DNA of 64,000 nucleotides from Nonomuraea guangzhouensis (GTDB taxonomy: Bacteria > Actinomycetota > Actinomycetes > Streptosporangiales > Streptosporangiaceae), in contig NZ_JAHKRM010000004.1 of NCBI RefSeq assembly GCF_019396345.1, positions 1-64,000 on the forward strand. The letters are read 5' to 3'. Below, piece after piece: positions 16,391-26,270 of the stretch. Every line of letters begins with the position of its first letter. The first letter of the stretch is position 1. Under the pieces are notes generated by a model that saw only the letters and a list, made by a program, of their open reading frames with translations, was not told the DNA's origin and searched no databases. Position numbers and translations under genes: made by a program.

Positions 16391-18820
16391 ATGACAGCTG
16401 TAGATCGGACCCCCGCGGCGGACCGGATCCTGCGCCCGTGGCAGGACCGGACGCTCCCGGTGGCCGAGCGCGTCGAGGCCCTCCTTGCGGAGCTGACCCT
16501 GGAGGAGAAGGTCGGCCAGCTCGGCAGCCGGTGGGTCGGCAATGACATGCGGGTCACCGACCAGCCTGATCCCGACCCTGAGGCGAGCATCAATGTGGCG
16601 CCCATGCAGGACGTGTTCGCCGCGTCCGGGACCATCTCCCTTGAGGAGGCGAGCCGTCACGGCCTCGGTCACCTGACCCGCGTCTTCGGCAGCGGACCGG
16701 TGACCGCGGCGGACGGCGCCGCGGAGGTCGTCCGGCTGCAGCACGTGGTCGTCGAACGTTCCCGACTCGGCGTTCCGGCGCTGGTCCATGAGGAGTGCCT
16801 CACCGGATTCACGACCTACGGCGCGACCGTCTATCCCGCGGCCATCGCGTGGGGCGCGACGTTCGACCCCGAGCTCGTGCAGCGGATGGCCGCCGCCATC
16901 GGGCGGGACATGCGGGCCGTGGGCGTGCACCAGGGCTTGTCCCCCGTGCTGGACGTCGTGCGTGACTACCGCTGGGGCCGGGTCGAGGAGACGATGGGCG
17001 AGGATCCCTATCTCGTCTCGATGCTCGGCGCCGCCTATGTCCGCGGTCTGGAGAGCTCCGGGATCATCGCCACCCTCAAGCACTTCGCCGGATACTCGGC
17101 CTCGCGCGCGGCCCGCAACCATGGTCCCGTCCCGATGGGCCGCCGCGAGCTGATGGACATGATCCTGCCCACGTTCGAGACGGCCATCGTTCTGGGCGGC
17201 GCGCGCTCGGTGATGAACTCCTACTCCGACGTCGACGGCGTCCCGGCCGCGGCCGACTCCTGGCTGCTGACCGACCTGCTGCGCGAGGAGTGGGGATTCA
17301 CCGGGACCGTCGTCTCGGACTACTGGGCCGTCCCGTTCCTGGCGACCATGCACGAGGTCGCCGCCGACACCGACGAGGCCGGCGTCCTGGCGCTCACCGC
17401 GGGCATCGACGTCGAACTCCCCGACACCCTCGGCTTCGGCGGGCACCTGGTCGAGCGGGTGCGGCGGGGCGAGCTGCCGGAGTCCCTGGTGGACCGGGCG
17501 GCGCGCCGGCTGCTCACCCAGAAGGTGGAGCTGGGGCTGCTCGACCAGGACTGGACGCCCGAGGGCTCGGTGTCGGCGGCGGCCGCCGTGGACCTGGACT
17601 CGCCGGCCAACCGGGCGCTGGCCCGCGAGCTGGCCGAGCGGTCCATCGTCCTGCTCGACGGCGGCACCACGCTGCCCCTGGACGCGGCGGAGCCACGCCG
17701 CATAGCGGTCGTCGGACCCTCCGCCGCCGAGCCGCGTGCCTTCATGGGGTGCTACGCCTTCCCCAACCACGTCCTGCCCCGCTACCCCGGCCTCGGGCTC
17801 GGCGTCGACGCGCCCAGCCTGCTCGACGCCCTGCGGACCGAGCTGCCGCACAGCGAGATCGTCCACGAACGCGGCTGCGACGTGCGGGGCGAGGACCGCT
17901 CGGGCTTCGCCGCCGCGACGGCCGCGGCCCGCGAGGCGGACCTGTGCATCGCCGTCGTGGGCGACCTGGCGGGCCTGTTCGGGCACGGGACCTCGGGCGA
18001 GGGCTGCGACGCCGAGGATCTCCGGCTGCCCGGGGTGCAGGAGGACCTGCTGGCCGGCCTCGCCGCCACGGGGACACCGGTCGTGGTGGTGGTCGTCTCG
18101 GGCCGCCCGTACGCGCTGGGCGAGGTGCACGCCGGTGCCGCGGCGCTCGTACAGGCGTTCATGCCCGGCGAGGAAGGCGCGGCGGCGATCGCCGGCGTGC
18201 TCTCCGGCCGGGTCCAGCCCGGCGGCAAGCTGCCCGTGCAGATCCCCCGCGGGCCGGGCGGGCAGCCGGGCACCTACCTGCAGCCGCCACTGGGCGCGAA
18301 CAGCCACGGCATCAGCAACCTCGACCCGACGCCGCTGTTCCCGTTCGGATACGGCACCTCCTACACCTCCTTCGAGGTCGGCGACCTGCGGGTCAGCGAC
18401 GCCGAGGTGCCCACCGACGGCGAGTTCACCGTGTCGGTCCGTGTCCGCAACACCGGCGGCAGGGCGGGTGAGGAGGTCGTCCAGCTGTACCTGCACGACG
18501 TTCTCGCCCAGGTCACCCGGCCCGTACGGCAGCTGGCCGGGTTCGCGCGGGTGCGGCTGGAGCCTGGTACGAGCACGGAGGTGCGGTTCCGCGTACACGC
18601 GGATCGGACCGCCTTCACCGGCCGTGACCTGCGGCGGATCGTCGAGCCCGGAGACGTCGAGGTGCTCGTCGGCACGTCGGCGGCCGACCTGCCGTGCCGC
18701 GCCGTCGTCCGGCTGACCGGCCCGCTGCGGGTCGTCGGGCGGGGCCGGCGGCTCGTCACGCCCGTGGAGGTGAGCCCTGCCATGGGCGAACAGGAGGGCC
18801 GAGATGCCGGACAGTCCTAG
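16391..18820 (+). CDS. Glycoside hydrolase family 3 beta-glucosidase-like enzyme
   Basis: 809 residues with the GH3 N-terminal barrel, the GH3 C-terminal sandwich (about 410-650) and a fibronectin III-like tail (about 685-755). The nucleophile is Asp310 in VVSDYWAV. Other family blocks are GRVEETMGEDPYL and the KHFAGYS lysine-histidine block. No signal peptide is visible, so it acts inside the cell on oligosaccharides brought in by the divergent importer, releasing beta-linked glucose or xylose. The ATG at 16391 follows AAGGAGAG. The LacI gene overlaps its end by 17 nt. Confidence 0.92.
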   Translation: MTAVDRTPAADRILRPWQDRTLPVAERVEALLAELTLEEKVGQLGSRWVGNDMRVTDQPDPDPEASINVAPMQDVFAASGTISLEEASRHGLGHLTRVFGSGPVTAADGAAEVVRLQHVVVERSRLGVPALVHEECLTGFTTYGATVYPAAIAWGATFDPELVQRMAAAIGRDMRAVGVHQGLSPVLDVVRDYRWGRVEETMGEDPYLVSMLGAAYVRGLESSGIIATLKHFAGYSASRAARNHGPVPMGRRELMDMILPTFETAIVLGGARSVMNSYSDVDGVPAAADSWLLTDLLREEWGFTGTVVSDYWAVPFLATMHEVAADTDEAGVLALTAGIDVELPDTLGFGGHLVERVRRGELPESLVDRAARRLLTQKVELGLLDQDWTPEGSVSAAAAVDLDSPANRALARELAERSIVLLDGGTTLPLDAAEPRRIAVVGPSAAEPRAFMGCYAFPNHVLPRYPGLGLGVDAPSLLDALRTELPHSEIVHERGCDVRGEDRSGFAAATAAAREADLCIAVVGDLAGLFGHGTSGEGCDAEDLRLPGVQEDLLAGLAATGTPVVVVVVSGRPYALGEVHAGAAALVQAFMPGEEGAAAIAGVLSGRVQPGGKLPVQIPRGPGGQPGTYLQPPLGANSHGISNLDPTPLFPFGYGTSYTSFEVGDLRVSDAEVPTDGEFTVSVRVRNTGGRAGEEVVQLYLHDVLAQVTRPVRQLAGFARVRLEPGTSTEVRFRVHADRTAFTGRDLRRIVEPGDVEVLVGTSAADLPCRAVVRLTGPLRVVGRGRRLVTPVEVSPAMGEQEGRDAGQS

Positions 18821-19820
18821 GCGGGCCACGCTGGCCACCGTCGCGGCCTCGGCCGGCGTGTCCGTCGCGACCGTCTCCAAGGTGCTCAACGGCCGCAGCG
18901 ACGTCGCGCCGGCGACCCGCTCCCTGGTGCAGTCGCTGCTGCAGCAGCACGCCTACGTCGCCCCGGCACCGCGCCGGGTCGAAGCCACCGGCGGCGCCAC
19001 GATCGAGGTGCAGTTCGACGCGGACTTCACCGCCTACTCCACCGAGATCATCCAAGGCGCGGTCGAAGCCGGGGCCGAGCTCGGCGTCGGGGTCGTCCTC
19101 AGCATCCGGCGGGGTGAGGACCGTACCGCCGCGTGGGCGCGCGACCTCATCGCCGCTGGGCGCCGTGCGCTGATCGCCGTGACCAGCCAACTGACCTCCC
19201 CGCAGCTGGCCGCCCTGTCCCGGGCGCGCCTGCCGCTGGTCCTGATCGACCCGCTGAACCTGCCGCGCACCCGCGTGACCAGCATCGGCTCCACCAACTT
19301 CGCCGGCGGCCTGGCCGCGACCCAGCACCTGCTCTCCCTGGGGCACCGGCGCATCGCCTACGTCGGCGGCCCGGCGACCGCGGCCTGCAACCAGGCGCGT
19401 ATGCACGGCTACCGCGCCGCCATGGAGGCCGCGGGGGTGCCCGTGCCGCCCGGCTACGTCCGGACAGGGCACTTCCGCTACCAGGACGGCGTGGTCAACG
19501 GCGCGGCCCTGCTCGACCTGGCCCAGACGCCGACGGCGATCTTCGGGGGCAGCGACGAGACGGCCCTCGGCGTCATGGAGGCCGCCCGGGCGCGGGGCCT
19601 GCGCATCCCGGAGGAGCTCAGCATCGTGGGCTTCGACGACACCCAGCTCGCCCGGATGGCCTCACCCCCGCTGACCACCGTCCGCCAGCCGCTCCGCGAG
19701 ATGGGCGGCGTCGCCGTACGTACGGCGCTGCGCCTGGCGGCCGGGGAGAAGGTCGACTCTCACCACGTCGAACTGGCCACCGAGCTGATCGTACGGGGGT
19801 CGACGGCGACGGCACTCTGA
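18804..19820 (+). CDS. LacI family transcriptional regulator
   Basis: 338 residues. The N-terminal LacI HTH is clear (TLATVAASAGVSVATVSKVL) and is followed by a periplasmic-binding-protein-like sensor domain, with the typical SIVGFDDTQLARMASPPLTT block near residues 272-292. The start lies inside the GH3 gene, so the two are translationally coupled. It probably represses the GH3 gene and the divergent sugar importer through the elements at 16236 and 16348, with an imported or processed sugar as inducer. Confidence 0.92.
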   Translation: MPDSPRRATLATVAASAGVSVATVSKVLNGRSDVAPATRSLVQSLLQQHAYVAPAPRRVEATGGATIEVQFDADFTAYSTEIIQGAVEAGAELGVGVVLSIRRGEDRTAAWARDLIAAGRRALIAVTSQLTSPQLAALSRARLPLVLIDPLNLPRTRVTSIGSTNFAGGLAATQHLLSLGHRRIAYVGGPATAACNQARMHGYRAAMEAAGVPVPPGYVRTGHFRYQDGVVNGAALLDLAQTPTAIFGGSDETALGVMEAARARGLRIPEELSIVGFDDTQLARMASPPLTTVRQPLREMGGVAVRTALRLAAGEKVDSHHVELATELIVRGSTATAL

Positions 19821-19827
19821 GACCGGG

Positions 19828-21780
19828 TCAGCCCGCGACCTTGACGGTGACGGTGTGGCCGCCGGGCACCGGCACCAGGGCGACGGTGTAGCTGACGCCG
19901 TCGATCACCTTGGGCAAACCCGGGACGCGGTGGCCGTTGACCTCCAGCCACGGACGCCTGCCCGCGAAGCGGGCCTCCCAGATGCGCGGCGTCCGCGAGC
20001 CGTTGGTGAACGTCGTGGACGTGTGCCCGTCGTGCCGTACGGTCACCGTGCCGTCGCCCACAGGCACCCCGGCCACCTGGAGCCAGCCGATGTCGGCGGG
20101 CAGCCGCGACTGCGTGGCGACGGTGTGCCGCGGCGCGTCCGGCTGGATGCCCATGAGTCCTTCGACGGTCTGGCTGACCAGGGTGAACGGCACCTCCGGG
20201 TAGTCGCCGTTCAGCCCCTGGCGGCTGTTGGCGTGCCTGGTCTCGCGCTGCTCGTAGACGTACCTCATCCACTTCCAGGCGGTCTCGTCGCGGTTGTGCC
20301 TGAAGAACGTGTCGGGCAGGTACGTGATCGCCTCGATGTTGCGCGGCCGGCCCGCGCCGCTCGCCTCGGCGTCGATGAAGTCGAGGTAGGCGTCGTTGCG
20401 CGGCCCGGCGTCGATGATGCCCTTCATCGGCATGAACCAGCTGTTCTCCTTGCCGAAGCCGGTCAGCGGGGTCCCGTCGACCGTGTACGCGCGGACGAAC
20501 TCAGCGGAACCCGGCTTCACACTCCAGGTCTGGTTGAAGTACGCCTTGAGGTCGCGGGCCTGCTTGGCCGCCTTGAGCGAGGTCTTGAGGTCGAGTCTGT
20601 CGAGGGCGAGCTCGGCCAGGGCCCGGTAGGCCTGGTACTGGGCGCCGATCGCGTCGCCGGCCTCGGCCAGTGGCTCGCCGCTGACCTCGTTGTAGCTGGC
20701 CGCGCCCTGGAAGATGCCCTTGCCCGTGCCTTCGGCGACCTTGACCGGACCGTTGGGCAGCTGGCCGTCGTGCAGGCTGACGAAATCGTCGGTCGCGCGC
20801 TGGTAGTAGGACCAGAACACCGGGTCGTCGAGGTAGGCGCGGTCGCCGGTCCACCTGAACGCCTGGTTGGCCTTCTCCACCAGCTCGAACGTGGCGGGCA
20901 CCTCGCGGACGAAGTTGGTCGGCGAGCGGTAGTCGATGGCCAGGTAGGTCTTGGCGTCGAAGTTCAGCGCCCAGACCGGGTAGTACTTGTGCTCCTCCGT
21001 CGCCGAGGCGGCGAAGGACCGGAGCATGTTCTTGTTCTCCTGGTCCAGGCCCAGGATGTGGGCCCCGGCGAGCTGGTGGGCGAAGTCGCGCGAGTAGTAG
21101 CCGGTGCGATGGGCGTATCCGGCCCAGTAGGTGGCGGCGTAGACGCCCTCGCCGGTGCCGCCGGGCACGCGCTCGTCCACGTTGAGCAGGCCGGGGACGC
21201 CGTCCTGGTGCGCCCAGCTCCCGGCCTTGGCCTTGGCCCACGCGAACAGTTCGATGATCTTGGCGTTGGAGGAGGTGACACGCGGGTCGGTGGTGGCTCC
21301 CGGCGAGACCATGACGTCGTCGGCGTTCACCCAGCCCGAGCCGGACCCGAAGACGATCTCGATACGGTCGCCCGCGGCGGCCGGAACGTCGGAGATCGTG
21401 TAGCGGGTGTACATCGAGCGGCTGGGCAGGGTGACGGTGCCCGCGTCGGCGCCGTTGCGCCTGACGGTGAACGTGCCCGCCGCGCCGCCGGTGGCGATCC
21501 AGGCCGAGATCGAGTAGCTGCCCGTCGCGGGCGCGATCACGGTCTGGCTGATGCTCTTGCCGGCGCCGGAGTCGAGGTAGACGAGCTTGGCGCCGCCGTG
21601 CGGCCGATTGGTGGCCACGCCGGTGCCTTCAGTGAACGTCCAGCCCTCGGCGTCGTGCTCGAAGCCGGGGTTCACGACGATCAGCGGGCCTCCGGCGAGG
21701 ACCGCGGCTCGCGCGGGGGTCTGGGCCGCGGAGGCGAGCAGCGAGCAGCCGATGGCGACGGATAAGGCCTTCCACTTCAT
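19828..21780 (-). CDS. Secreted glycosidase-like protein: carbohydrate-binding module plus helical barrel domain
   Basis: 650 residues. A Sec signal peptide (MKWKALSVAIGCSLLASAAQ) ends near ARAA. Residues about 35-160 form a beta-sandwich carbohydrate-binding-like module (VVNPGFEHDAEGW, then a SISQTV-type strand). The rest is rich in aromatic and acidic residues in helical repeats (YPVWALNFDAKTYLAIDY, AYLDDPVFWSYYQRATDDF), like (alpha/alpha)6-barrel hydrolases, and ends with a small beta domain. I cannot assign a GH family. The ATG at 21780 with GAAGGAGAA is chosen; the TTG at 21795 overlapping the LacI stop is less likely. It is the last gene of the sugar operon. Confidence 0.78.
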   Translation of the reverse strand: MKWKALSVAIGCSLLASAAQTPARAAVLAGGPLIVVNPGFEHDAEGWTFTEGTGVATNRPHGGAKLVYLDSGAGKSISQTVIAPATGSYSISAWIATGGAAGTFTVRRNGADAGTVTLPSRSMYTRYTISDVPAAAGDRIEIVFGSGSGWVNADDVMVSPGATTDPRVTSSNAKIIELFAWAKAKAGSWAHQDGVPGLLNVDERVPGGTGEGVYAATYWAGYAHRTGYYSRDFAHQLAGAHILGLDQENKNMLRSFAASATEEHKYYPVWALNFDAKTYLAIDYRSPTNFVREVPATFELVEKANQAFRWTGDRAYLDDPVFWSYYQRATDDFVSLHDGQLPNGPVKVAEGTGKGIFQGAASYNEVSGEPLAEAGDAIGAQYQAYRALAELALDRLDLKTSLKAAKQARDLKAYFNQTWSVKPGSAEFVRAYTVDGTPLTGFGKENSWFMPMKGIIDAGPRNDAYLDFIDAEASGAGRPRNIEAITYLPDTFFRHNRDETAWKWMRYVYEQRETRHANSRQGLNGDYPEVPFTLVSQTVEGLMGIQPDAPRHTVATQSRLPADIGWLQVAGVPVGDGTVTVRHDGHTSTTFTNGSRTPRIWEARFAGRRPWLEVNGHRVPGLPKVIDGVSYTVALVPVPGGHTVTVKVAG

Positions 21781-21791
21781 GGGATTCTCCT

Positions 21792-22784
21792 TCAACGAGG
21801 CGGCGGGGCGGTGGAGCCCCGCACCACCAGCTCCGGAGTGAACAGCAGCTCGCCCTTGGGCACCTCGCGGTTGCCCACCAGCGCGATGACGCTCCGCGCC
21901 ACCTCCTTGGCCAGCCGGTCGATCGGCTGGCGCACGGTGGTCAGCGGCGGATCCACGAACTCCATGATCATCGACCCGTCGTGCCCCACGATGGACACGT
22001 CGCCGGGCACCCGGAGTCCCTCCCTGCGCACCGCCCTGATCGCGCCGAGCGCCATGAAGTCGCTGGCCGCCACGACCGCCGTCACGCCGCGCCCGAGCAG
22101 CTCGGCCGTCGCCGACTGGCCGCCCTCGACCGTGTAGTGCTGCCTGACCACCAGCGATTCGGTGTCCTCGACGCCCCGGCGCTCCAGCGCGGCCCGGAAC
22201 CCGGCCACCCGCCGGTCGGCCGGCCGGTTGCCGGCGGGGCCCGAGGCCAGCCCGATACTGCGGTGGCCCAGCGACCAGAGGTGGTCGACGGCCAGCTCGG
22301 CCGACAGCTGGTCGTCGGTCGACAGCACCGGCATGTCGTGCCCGTCGAAACCGCCGTTGACCCCGACGAACGGGATCCGCCGCGCGGCCAGCACGTCACA
22401 GGTCCCGGGATCGGCGTCGTCGAGGGTGTTGCTGGCCGACAGGAACACCACCGCGGCCACGCCGTGCTCGGCCAGCGCGGAGACGAACTCGCGCTCCTGG
22501 ACGCCGCCGGGCATGGCCGGGCAGATCACTCCCTTGAGCCCGTGCGGCGCCAGCGCGGCCTCGATGAGCTCGGCCACATCGGTGAAGAACGGGCTGGACA
22601 GCCCCGGCGTGATCACCGCGACGAGCTGGCCGCGGGTGGAGCGCTCGTAGCCCAGCTCGGCCATGGCCCGCTCGACCGCCTCGCGGGTCTTCGCCGACAC
22701 CCCGGCGCGCCGGTTGACGACCCGGCTGACCGTGGCCTCGCTCACCTCGGCCATGGCCGCCACCTCGGTGATGCCGATCTTCAC
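21792..22784 (-). CDS. LacI family transcriptional regulator
   Basis: 330 residues with an N-terminal LacI HTH (GITEVAAMAEVSEATVSRVV) and a sugar-sensing domain with the VSIVGHDGSMIMEFVDPPLT block. It is embedded in the operon: its ATG overlaps the stop of the GH36-like gene (ATGA), and its stop lies 12 nt before the secreted glycosidase start. An internal repressor gene gives negative feedback on its own operon. Its probable operators are in the leader upstream of 27613. Confidence 0.92.
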   Translation of the reverse strand: MKIGITEVAAMAEVSEATVSRVVNRRAGVSAKTREAVERAMAELGYERSTRGQLVAVITPGLSSPFFTDVAELIEAALAPHGLKGVICPAMPGGVQEREFVSALAEHGVAAVVFLSASNTLDDADPGTCDVLAARRIPFVGVNGGFDGHDMPVLSTDDQLSAELAVDHLWSLGHRSIGLASGPAGNRPADRRVAGFRAALERRGVEDTESLVVRQHYTVEGGQSATAELLGRGVTAVVAASDFMALGAIRAVRREGLRVPGDVSIVGHDGSMIMEFVDPPLTTVRQPIDRLAKEVARSVIALVGNREVPKGELLFTPELVVRGSTAPPPR

Positions 22785-24544
22785 CGCGTCACCTCCAGAT
22801 CAGCCTGCCCCGAGGGCGGAACGGCGAGCACGCACAGGCCCGGCCCCAGCCGCCGGTCCGACGGCTCGATCCTAGAGCCGTCCACGTCCACCCTGGAGCA
22901 GTCGGCATGGAAGATCGCGGCCACGTCGAGGGTGCCACCGCCGACCTCGAGCACGAGCCGATCCGAGGCGGTGCCGTTGACCACGGTGATCTTGGCGTGC
23001 CGGGCGGCGTCGACCGTGACCACCCGGTCGGCGGTCACGCTGATCACGCACCGGTCGCCGAGCGAGGCGCGGACGACCGGGTAGAGCTCGTCCGGGCGGC
23101 CGGGCTCGACCTCCCCGTCCAGCAGCACCGGCCGCAGCTCCCGCCAGCGCCGCAACCAGAACGCCACCATCCGGCGGTGCTCGCCGCTCAGCTCGCCGAG
23201 CCGCGCCGAGATCTGCGGCACCGAGTGCAGCGCGCCGATCAGCTGGCGGGCGGCGGCCCGCGCGGGGGCGGCGGGGTCCCACATGAGCATGTCCGCGTGT
23301 ACGGCGCCGGACCCGGTCAGGAGCCCGATGTCGATGGTCCGCACCCGGTTGGCGACCGCGTCGGCCGGGCAGTCGTTGGCGCGGAGCATGTTGCCGAACG
23401 GCGTCATGCCCGGCCCCACGTACGGCTGGCGGAGCTCGATCAGCGCGCCGGGCCGCACCGCCTCGACCTCCGCGACCACCTCGGCCAGCAGGTCCCGCAT
23501 GGCGGTGCCCACGTCGGCGATGTCGCCGGGCGAGGGCGTGCCCGCGTAGGTCATCGCCCTGTCCAGGAAGTCGATCTTGAGCCCGTCCAGCCCGTAGTCC
23601 CGGACGAGCCTGACGCAGGTCCGCACGACGTGCTCGCGTACCTCGGGGATGCGCGGGTCGAGCACGTGCGCGCCGGGCACTCCCCCGGTCTCGGGGGCGT
23701 GGGCGGCGAGCGCGGGGAAGCACTCGGCCTCCAGGCCGAGCAGCAGCGGGGCCACCCAGGCGACGTAGTTCAGCCCCATCTCACGGACCCGGCCCACATG
23801 CCCCGCGAAGTCCGGAAATTTCGTTAGATCGGGGCGCCAGTCACCCACGCCGTGGTACCCGCGCCGGTTGCCCAGCTCCTGCCACCCGTCGTCCAGGATG
23901 ATCGTCCCGCACCCCAGCTCGGCCGCCAGCCGCGCCTCCGCCTCCACGGCGGACGCCTCGACCGCCTGGGTGAAGCCGTACCAGGTCGAGTAGACCGGCA
24001 CCCGCGCCCCCTCCGGCACCGCGGCCGGTCCCGCCCCCAGCGCGCCGCGCACCTTGCGCAGGGCGGTCGCGACCGTCGGCGAGCTGCGGGCGAAGGCCAT
24101 CCGGTACGGCGAGCGTCCCGCGGGCACGCGCAGGTGGACCACGAACGTCTTGTTCTCCTCGGACACCCCGTAGCGCATGGTGGTCTCGGGCACCGGGTCC
24201 AGGGCGGCGAAGGCCAGCATGGACGTGCCGCCGCTGTCGTACAGGCAGCCGGCCACGGCGCCGCGCACCAGCGAGACCCGCGTGAGCCCCGCCCAGTCGG
24301 CGACGATCGTGCGGTTCCACTGGGCGTCGGGGTGCCAGAAGCCGGCCGCGTCGCCGAGCGGGACCGACAGCCTGATCTCCAGCTCCCCGTCGGAGTGGAT
24401 CTCCAGCAGCTCGGTGCCGTCGGGCCGGGCGGCCAGTTCGTGGCGGACCGTGGCGCCCGGGGTGTGCGTCAGGACGGCCAGCCGTACGTCGTCGAGCAGG
24501 GGCTCGGTGGGCGCGGGCGCGAGCCCGGCGGTCGTGACGCTCAC
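22781..24544 (-). CDS. GH36-like alpha-galactosidase
   Basis: 587 residues in the layout of clan GH-D enzymes: an N-terminal beta domain (about 1-180), a TIM barrel (about 183-490; IILDDGWQELGNRRGYHGVGDW), and a C-terminal beta domain. The catalytic nucleophile is probably Asp325 in GLKIDFLDR, and the acid/base is likely Asp391 in the RANDCPAD block. No signal peptide is seen, so it cleaves imported alpha-galactosides such as melibiose or raffinose; the exact sugar is inferred from family only. The GTG start at 24544 overlaps the upstream permease stop (GTGA). Confidence 0.85.
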   Translation of the reverse strand: MSVTTAGLAPAPTEPLLDDVRLAVLTHTPGATVRHELAARPDGTELLEIHSDGELEIRLSVPLGDAAGFWHPDAQWNRTIVADWAGLTRVSLVRGAVAGCLYDSGGTSMLAFAALDPVPETTMRYGVSEENKTFVVHLRVPAGRSPYRMAFARSSPTVATALRKVRGALGAGPAAVPEGARVPVYSTWYGFTQAVEASAVEAEARLAAELGCGTIILDDGWQELGNRRGYHGVGDWRPDLTKFPDFAGHVGRVREMGLNYVAWVAPLLLGLEAECFPALAAHAPETGGVPGAHVLDPRIPEVREHVVRTCVRLVRDYGLDGLKIDFLDRAMTYAGTPSPGDIADVGTAMRDLLAEVVAEVEAVRPGALIELRQPYVGPGMTPFGNMLRANDCPADAVANRVRTIDIGLLTGSGAVHADMLMWDPAAPARAAARQLIGALHSVPQISARLGELSGEHRRMVAFWLRRWRELRPVLLDGEVEPGRPDELYPVVRASLGDRCVISVTADRVVTVDAARHAKITVVNGTASDRLVLEVGGGTLDVAAIFHADCSRVDVDGSRIEPSDRRLGPGLCVLAVPPSGQADLEVTR

Positions 24545-25353
24545 TCTTTCACAGCTCCCGCGAGAAGTCCGGAGATGAAATGGCGTTGCAGCAGCAGGAA
24601 CAGGACCGCCATCGGGATCGCGGCGACGGCGGTGCCCGCGAGGATCGCGCCGTAGTCGGTGTCGTTGGCGCCCTGCATGGACGCGATGGCCAGCGGGATC
24701 GTGTAGGCGTCACGCGTGCGCAGCGCGATGAGCGGCCAGACGAAGTCGTTCCACTGGTAGAGGAAGAGGTAGATGCCGAGCGCCGCGAGCGCGGGCCGCA
24801 TCGGCGGCAGCACCACCCGCCAGAACAGCCGTAGCTCGCCGCAGCCGTCGACGCGCCCGGCCGCGAGCAGTTCGTCGGGCAGCGCCGACATCGACTGCCG
24901 CATCAGGAAGATCCCGAACGGCAGGGCCAGGTTGGGCAGGATGATCGCCTGGTAGGTGTTGAGCCAGTCGAGCGCCAGCATCATCTTGAACAGCGGCACC
25001 AGCGTCACCTGGCTGGGGATGACCAGGCCCAGCATGAGCAGCCCGAACATCGGCTCCCGGCCGCGGAAGCGGTATTTCGCGAAGCCGTACCCGGCCATGG
25101 TGCACACCAGCCCCGCGAGCAGGGTGTAGACGGTGGCGATCAGGGTGGAGTTGAGCACGACCCGGCTGAAGCCGATGGTCGACTCCAGCGTGGCCAGGTT
25201 GTCCAGCACGTGCCCGCCGGGCAGCAGCGGCGGCGGGTTGCCGAACACCTCGGCCGTGCTGTGCGTACTGGCGACGACCAGCCAGTAGAACGGCGCGAGG
25301 ACCACGGTGACCGTGATCAGCAGCGACGAGGTGAGCATCACCCGGCGGGTCAC
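24541..25353 (-). CDS. Carbohydrate ABC transporter permease (MalG type)
   Basis: 270 residues, six TM segments, with the EAA loop in LLAAGRVDGCGELRLFWRVV. The GTG start at 25353 overlaps the MalF-type stop (GTGA). A longer open frame upstream to 26208 is out of register with the real MalF gene and is not translated protein. It forms the import channel with the permease at 25350-26270. Confidence 0.92.
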   Translation of the reverse strand: MTRRVMLTSSLLITVTVVLAPFYWLVVASTHSTAEVFGNPPPLLPGGHVLDNLATLESTIGFSRVVLNSTLIATVYTLLAGLVCTMAGYGFAKYRFRGREPMFGLLMLGLVIPSQVTLVPLFKMMLALDWLNTYQAIILPNLALPFGIFLMRQSMSALPDELLAAGRVDGCGELRLFWRVVLPPMRPALAALGIYLFLYQWNDFVWPLIALRTRDAYTIPLAIASMQGANDTDYGAILAGTAVAAIPMAVLFLLLQRHFISGLLAGAVKE

Positions 25354-26270
25354 GTCCGGTCTCCCAGGAAGCGGAACTGCGCGAGGCCGAGCAGCCCGAT
25401 GATCACGGCGAGCGCGTAGGCGATGGCCGAGGCGTAGCCGAAGTCGAAGTACTTGAAGCCGTTGTTGTACAGGTACAGGCCCACGGTCAGCGTGCTGTTG
25501 TCGGGGCCGCCGTTGGTCATGATGTACGGCTCGTCGAAGAGCTGGAGCGTGCCGATCGTGGACAGGATGAGCGTGAGCAGGATGACCGGGCGCAGTCCCG
25601 GCAGCGTGACGTGCCGGAAACGGTTCCAGGCGCCGGCTCCGTCCACGGCCGCCGCGTCGTAGTGGTCCTGCGGCAGCGACTGCAGCCTGGACAGGTAGAT
25701 CACCGCGTTGTAGCCCGTGTAGTGCCAGGTCAGCGCGAGGCCGATGGCGATGCGGGCCCACAGCGTGTCCGTCAGCCACGGGACCGGACCGACGCCGACC
25801 AGCCCGAGCACCCAGTTGACCAGGCCGAACTGCGGGTTCAGCAGCACCGCGAAGAGCAGCCCGTACGCGACCAGACCGGTGACCATCGGCATGAAGAACC
25901 CGAGCCTGATGAACCCTCGCAACCTCAGCAGCCGCGAGTTGAGCGCCACCGCCAGCCCGATCGCCAGCGCCAGCATGATCGGCACCTGGACGAGCAGGAT
26001 GACCGCGGTGTTGCGCAGCGCGGTCCAGAACAGCGGGTCGGCGACCAGCCGCTCGTAGTTCGCCGCTCCCGCGAAGGTCTGCAGCGCGCCGTCCGTCCTG
26101 AACAGGCTCAGCCAGAACGACCACACGATCGGGTACAGCTTGAACGCCGCGAACAGGGCCAGCGCGGGCAGCACGAACAGGTACGGCGCGAGCCTCCTGC
26201 CCTGCCACCCGCGGGCGGGCACGCGATGGTCCGGCGGAACGGTGGCCACCCGCTCGGTGACGGCGGTCAT
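25350..26270 (-). CDS. Carbohydrate ABC transporter permease (MalF type)
   Basis: 306 residues with an N-terminal cytoplasmic tail and six TM segments. The EAA loop is in YDAAAVDGAGAWNRFRHVTL, and EPYIMTNGGPDNST is typical of MalF/UgpA proteins. Its ATG at 26270 overlaps the binding-protein stop (ATGA). With the MalG partner it serves the uptake system whose sugar is probably cleaved by the GH36-like enzyme in the same operon. Confidence 0.92.
   Translation of the reverse strand: MTAVTERVATVPPDHRVPARGWQGRRLAPYLFVLPALALFAAFKLYPIVWSFWLSLFRTDGALQTFAGAANYERLVADPLFWTALRNTAVILLVQVPIMLALAIGLAVALNSRLLRLRGFIRLGFFMPMVTGLVAYGLLFAVLLNPQFGLVNWVLGLVGVGPVPWLTDTLWARIAIGLALTWHYTGYNAVIYLSRLQSLPQDHYDAAAVDGAGAWNRFRHVTLPGLRPVILLTLILSTIGTLQLFDEPYIMTNGGPDNSTLTVGLYLYNNGFKYFDFGYASAIAYALAVIIGLLGLAQFRFLGDRT

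Noticed and set aside
16322-18889. An 855-codon open frame on the minus strand across the GH3 gene
   Set aside because: It is the antisense shadow of a clear GH3 enzyme, with Gly/Arg/Asp/His-rich composition typical of the complementary frame in high-GC DNA and no recognisable domain.
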